The position numbers and the translations under genes were made by a program. A DNA stretch of 64,000 bases from Alphaproteobacteria bacterium (lineage in GTDB: Bacteria > Pseudomonadota > Alphaproteobacteria > Rhizobiales > CAJQND01). The first letter of the stretch is position 1. Each line of letters begins with the position of its first letter. The notes beneath the pieces are model-generated. The model had not been told where the DNA came from, made no database searches, and saw only the letters and a program-made list of their open reading frames with translations. The stretch is from NCBI GenBank assembly GCA_024227565.1, contig JAAEUE010000165.1, forward strand, positions 1-64,000. Reading direction: 5' to 3'. Below are positions 63,298 through 64,000 of this stretch, one piece after another.

Positions 63298-63675
63298 TGG
63301 TGCTGGGGCCTCTTGTGTGGGCCTAATTGTGTTAGCGTAGTAAGATATAGCCCGACCAGCGTCACGCTGTCAAGGAAAAAATTGCTATCTTCTGGATATT
63401 TCTGTATTTCTGCGACATATCAATGGCTTATGGCCACCTAAGACCGAATTGGATTTTGCCACTAATTGAGAGATTTTGCCGAGTCTGCCCATTTTCCGAC
63501 GCGCGCCGTTGGGGTGACGCTCGCCGCGCGGCAAAAACTGCCAAACGAAACCATTCGCTTGTAATCTATTGATTAAGAACGGAATTTCCATCCGGTAAGA
63601 TCTTTTGCGGATTTGATAAAATAACAACAAGGGCGCTCATGTCTGAGATGCCAATCTGCTGTTTCCTTCTGTAGC
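63298..63675. other. Intergenic region without recognisable gene
   Basis: A/T-rich in places. One minus-strand frame (63385-63630) has no family features. It lies between the 3' end of alc and a REP element. No clear terminator stem with a T-run was identified. Confidence 0.45.
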
Positions 63676-63750
63676 CCCCGGGCTCGACCCGAGGGCCCAG
63701 AGCCGCAGAAATCCGAGTGTTCCGCCTTGGGTCCTCGGGTCAAGCCCGAG
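63676..63750. repeat. REP/BIME copy 2
   Basis: Carries the arm CCTCGGGTCAAGCCCGAG (63733-63750), identical to copy 1 at 50938-50955, and a slightly changed opposite arm (CGGGCTCGACCCGAGG near 63679). The flank GACGACAGAG...AATTGACCG...CATCGGTT is also shared. It lies between the convergent alc gene and the dioxygenase gene. Confidence 0.78.
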
Positions 63751-63813
63751 GACGACAGAGACGAATTGACCGATGTTCATCGGTTAAACCATCGGGGCTT
63801 TGAGAGTGCTGCC

Positions 63814-64000
63814 CTAGGCCGCCAAACCCGGGCGCATTGTGATGAGCCCATCCCCCTCCCCCGCCGAGACGCATACACTCACCAGGGTGCGGGGCTGCTC
63901 ATAGGGCCACGGCGTGCCCCGGTGGAGCACCGCCCGCTCATCCCACACGAGAACGTCCCCTGGCTGCCACTGATGGACGTAGACCGCTGCCGGTTGGGTC
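63814..64000 (-). CDS. TauD/TfdA-family dioxygenase, C-terminal part (cut by window end)
   Basis: The minus strand encodes the last 61 residues: YVHQWQPGDVLVWDERAVLH is the distal 2-His-1-carboxylate iron site (final histidine) of the alpha-ketoglutarate-dependent TauD family, followed by an arginine in the QPRTLV segment that would bind alpha-ketoglutarate. The 5' part lies beyond the window. Next to purine genes, a xanthine hydroxylase-like or taurine-type role are both conceivable. Only the family is supported. Confidence 0.7.
   Translation of the reverse strand, partial: TQPAAVYVHQWQPGDVLVWDERAVLHRGTPWPYEQPRTLVSVCVSAGEGDGLITMRPGLAA

Overview
The window looks like an alphaproteobacterial chromosome, probably order Hyphomicrobiales (Rhizobiales) or Rhodobacterales. 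This is inferred from a complete bhcRABCD beta-hydroxyaspartate-cycle locus, a PuuD-type membrane urate oxidase, a BMP-family purine ABC importer and short palindromic REP elements typical of this class. No rRNA, tRNA or CRISPR array was recognised. Composition changes near 37-38 kb: the left part is visibly richer in A/T, has looser gene packing and carries several dead IS3-family fragments. The right part is G/C-rich and tightly packed.

Left part (1-38 kb), a lipid/glycan biosynthesis island. Its core is a nearly gapless minus-strand operon (about 12.8-23.0 kb). In transcription order it encodes a cytochrome-b5-fused front-end desaturase, an alpha-oxoamine synthase of the serine palmitoyltransferase type, a malonyl transacylase, a FabZ-like dehydratase, a ketosynthase, a FabG-like ketoreductase, an HMG-CoA-synthase homologue (PksG-like), two enoyl-CoA-hydratase homologues (PksH- and PksI-like), a FabL-like enoyl reductase with a Y-x6-K motif, a stand-alone ACP and an Sfp-type phosphopantetheinyl transferase. 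A KDSR-like SDR and an LptF/LptG-family permease lie downstream. This combines a dedicated fatty-acid-synthase set with the beta-branching (HCS) cassette known from trans-AT polyketides, and ends in a sphingoid-base-type condensation. I know of no described system with this combination.

Around it lie headgroup and sugar genes. There is an inositol-1-phosphate synthase, a CTP:inositol-1-phosphate cytidylyltransferase-like protein, two CDP-alcohol phosphotransferases (one DIPP-synthase-like), three glycosyltransferases, a NodB-fold deacetylase, an MsbA-like ABC exporter, two CTP:phospho-alcohol cytidylyltransferases (TagD-like and phosphoethanolamine type), a class V aminotransferase, a Stealth phosphotransferase, an SGNH hydrolase and a radical SAM protein. 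The working inference is a beta-methyl-branched, desaturated sphingoid-like lipid carrying a glycosylated inositol-phosphate head, possibly with amino-alcohol phosphate decoration.

Right part (38-64 kb), nitrogen and glyoxylate metabolism. An aldehyde dehydrogenase and three poorly known genes precede bhcDCBA with divergent bhcR. Then follow guaD and puuD with a divergent LysR regulator. A uraH-xdhA-xdhB-xdhC-ABC importer operon and a divergent puuE/uraD fusion plus allantoicase complete the set. Together they take guanine/xanthine to ureidoglycolate, and hence glyoxylate. The neighbouring beta-hydroxyaspartate cycle assimilates glyoxylate to oxaloacetate. The window ends inside a TauD-family dioxygenase gene.
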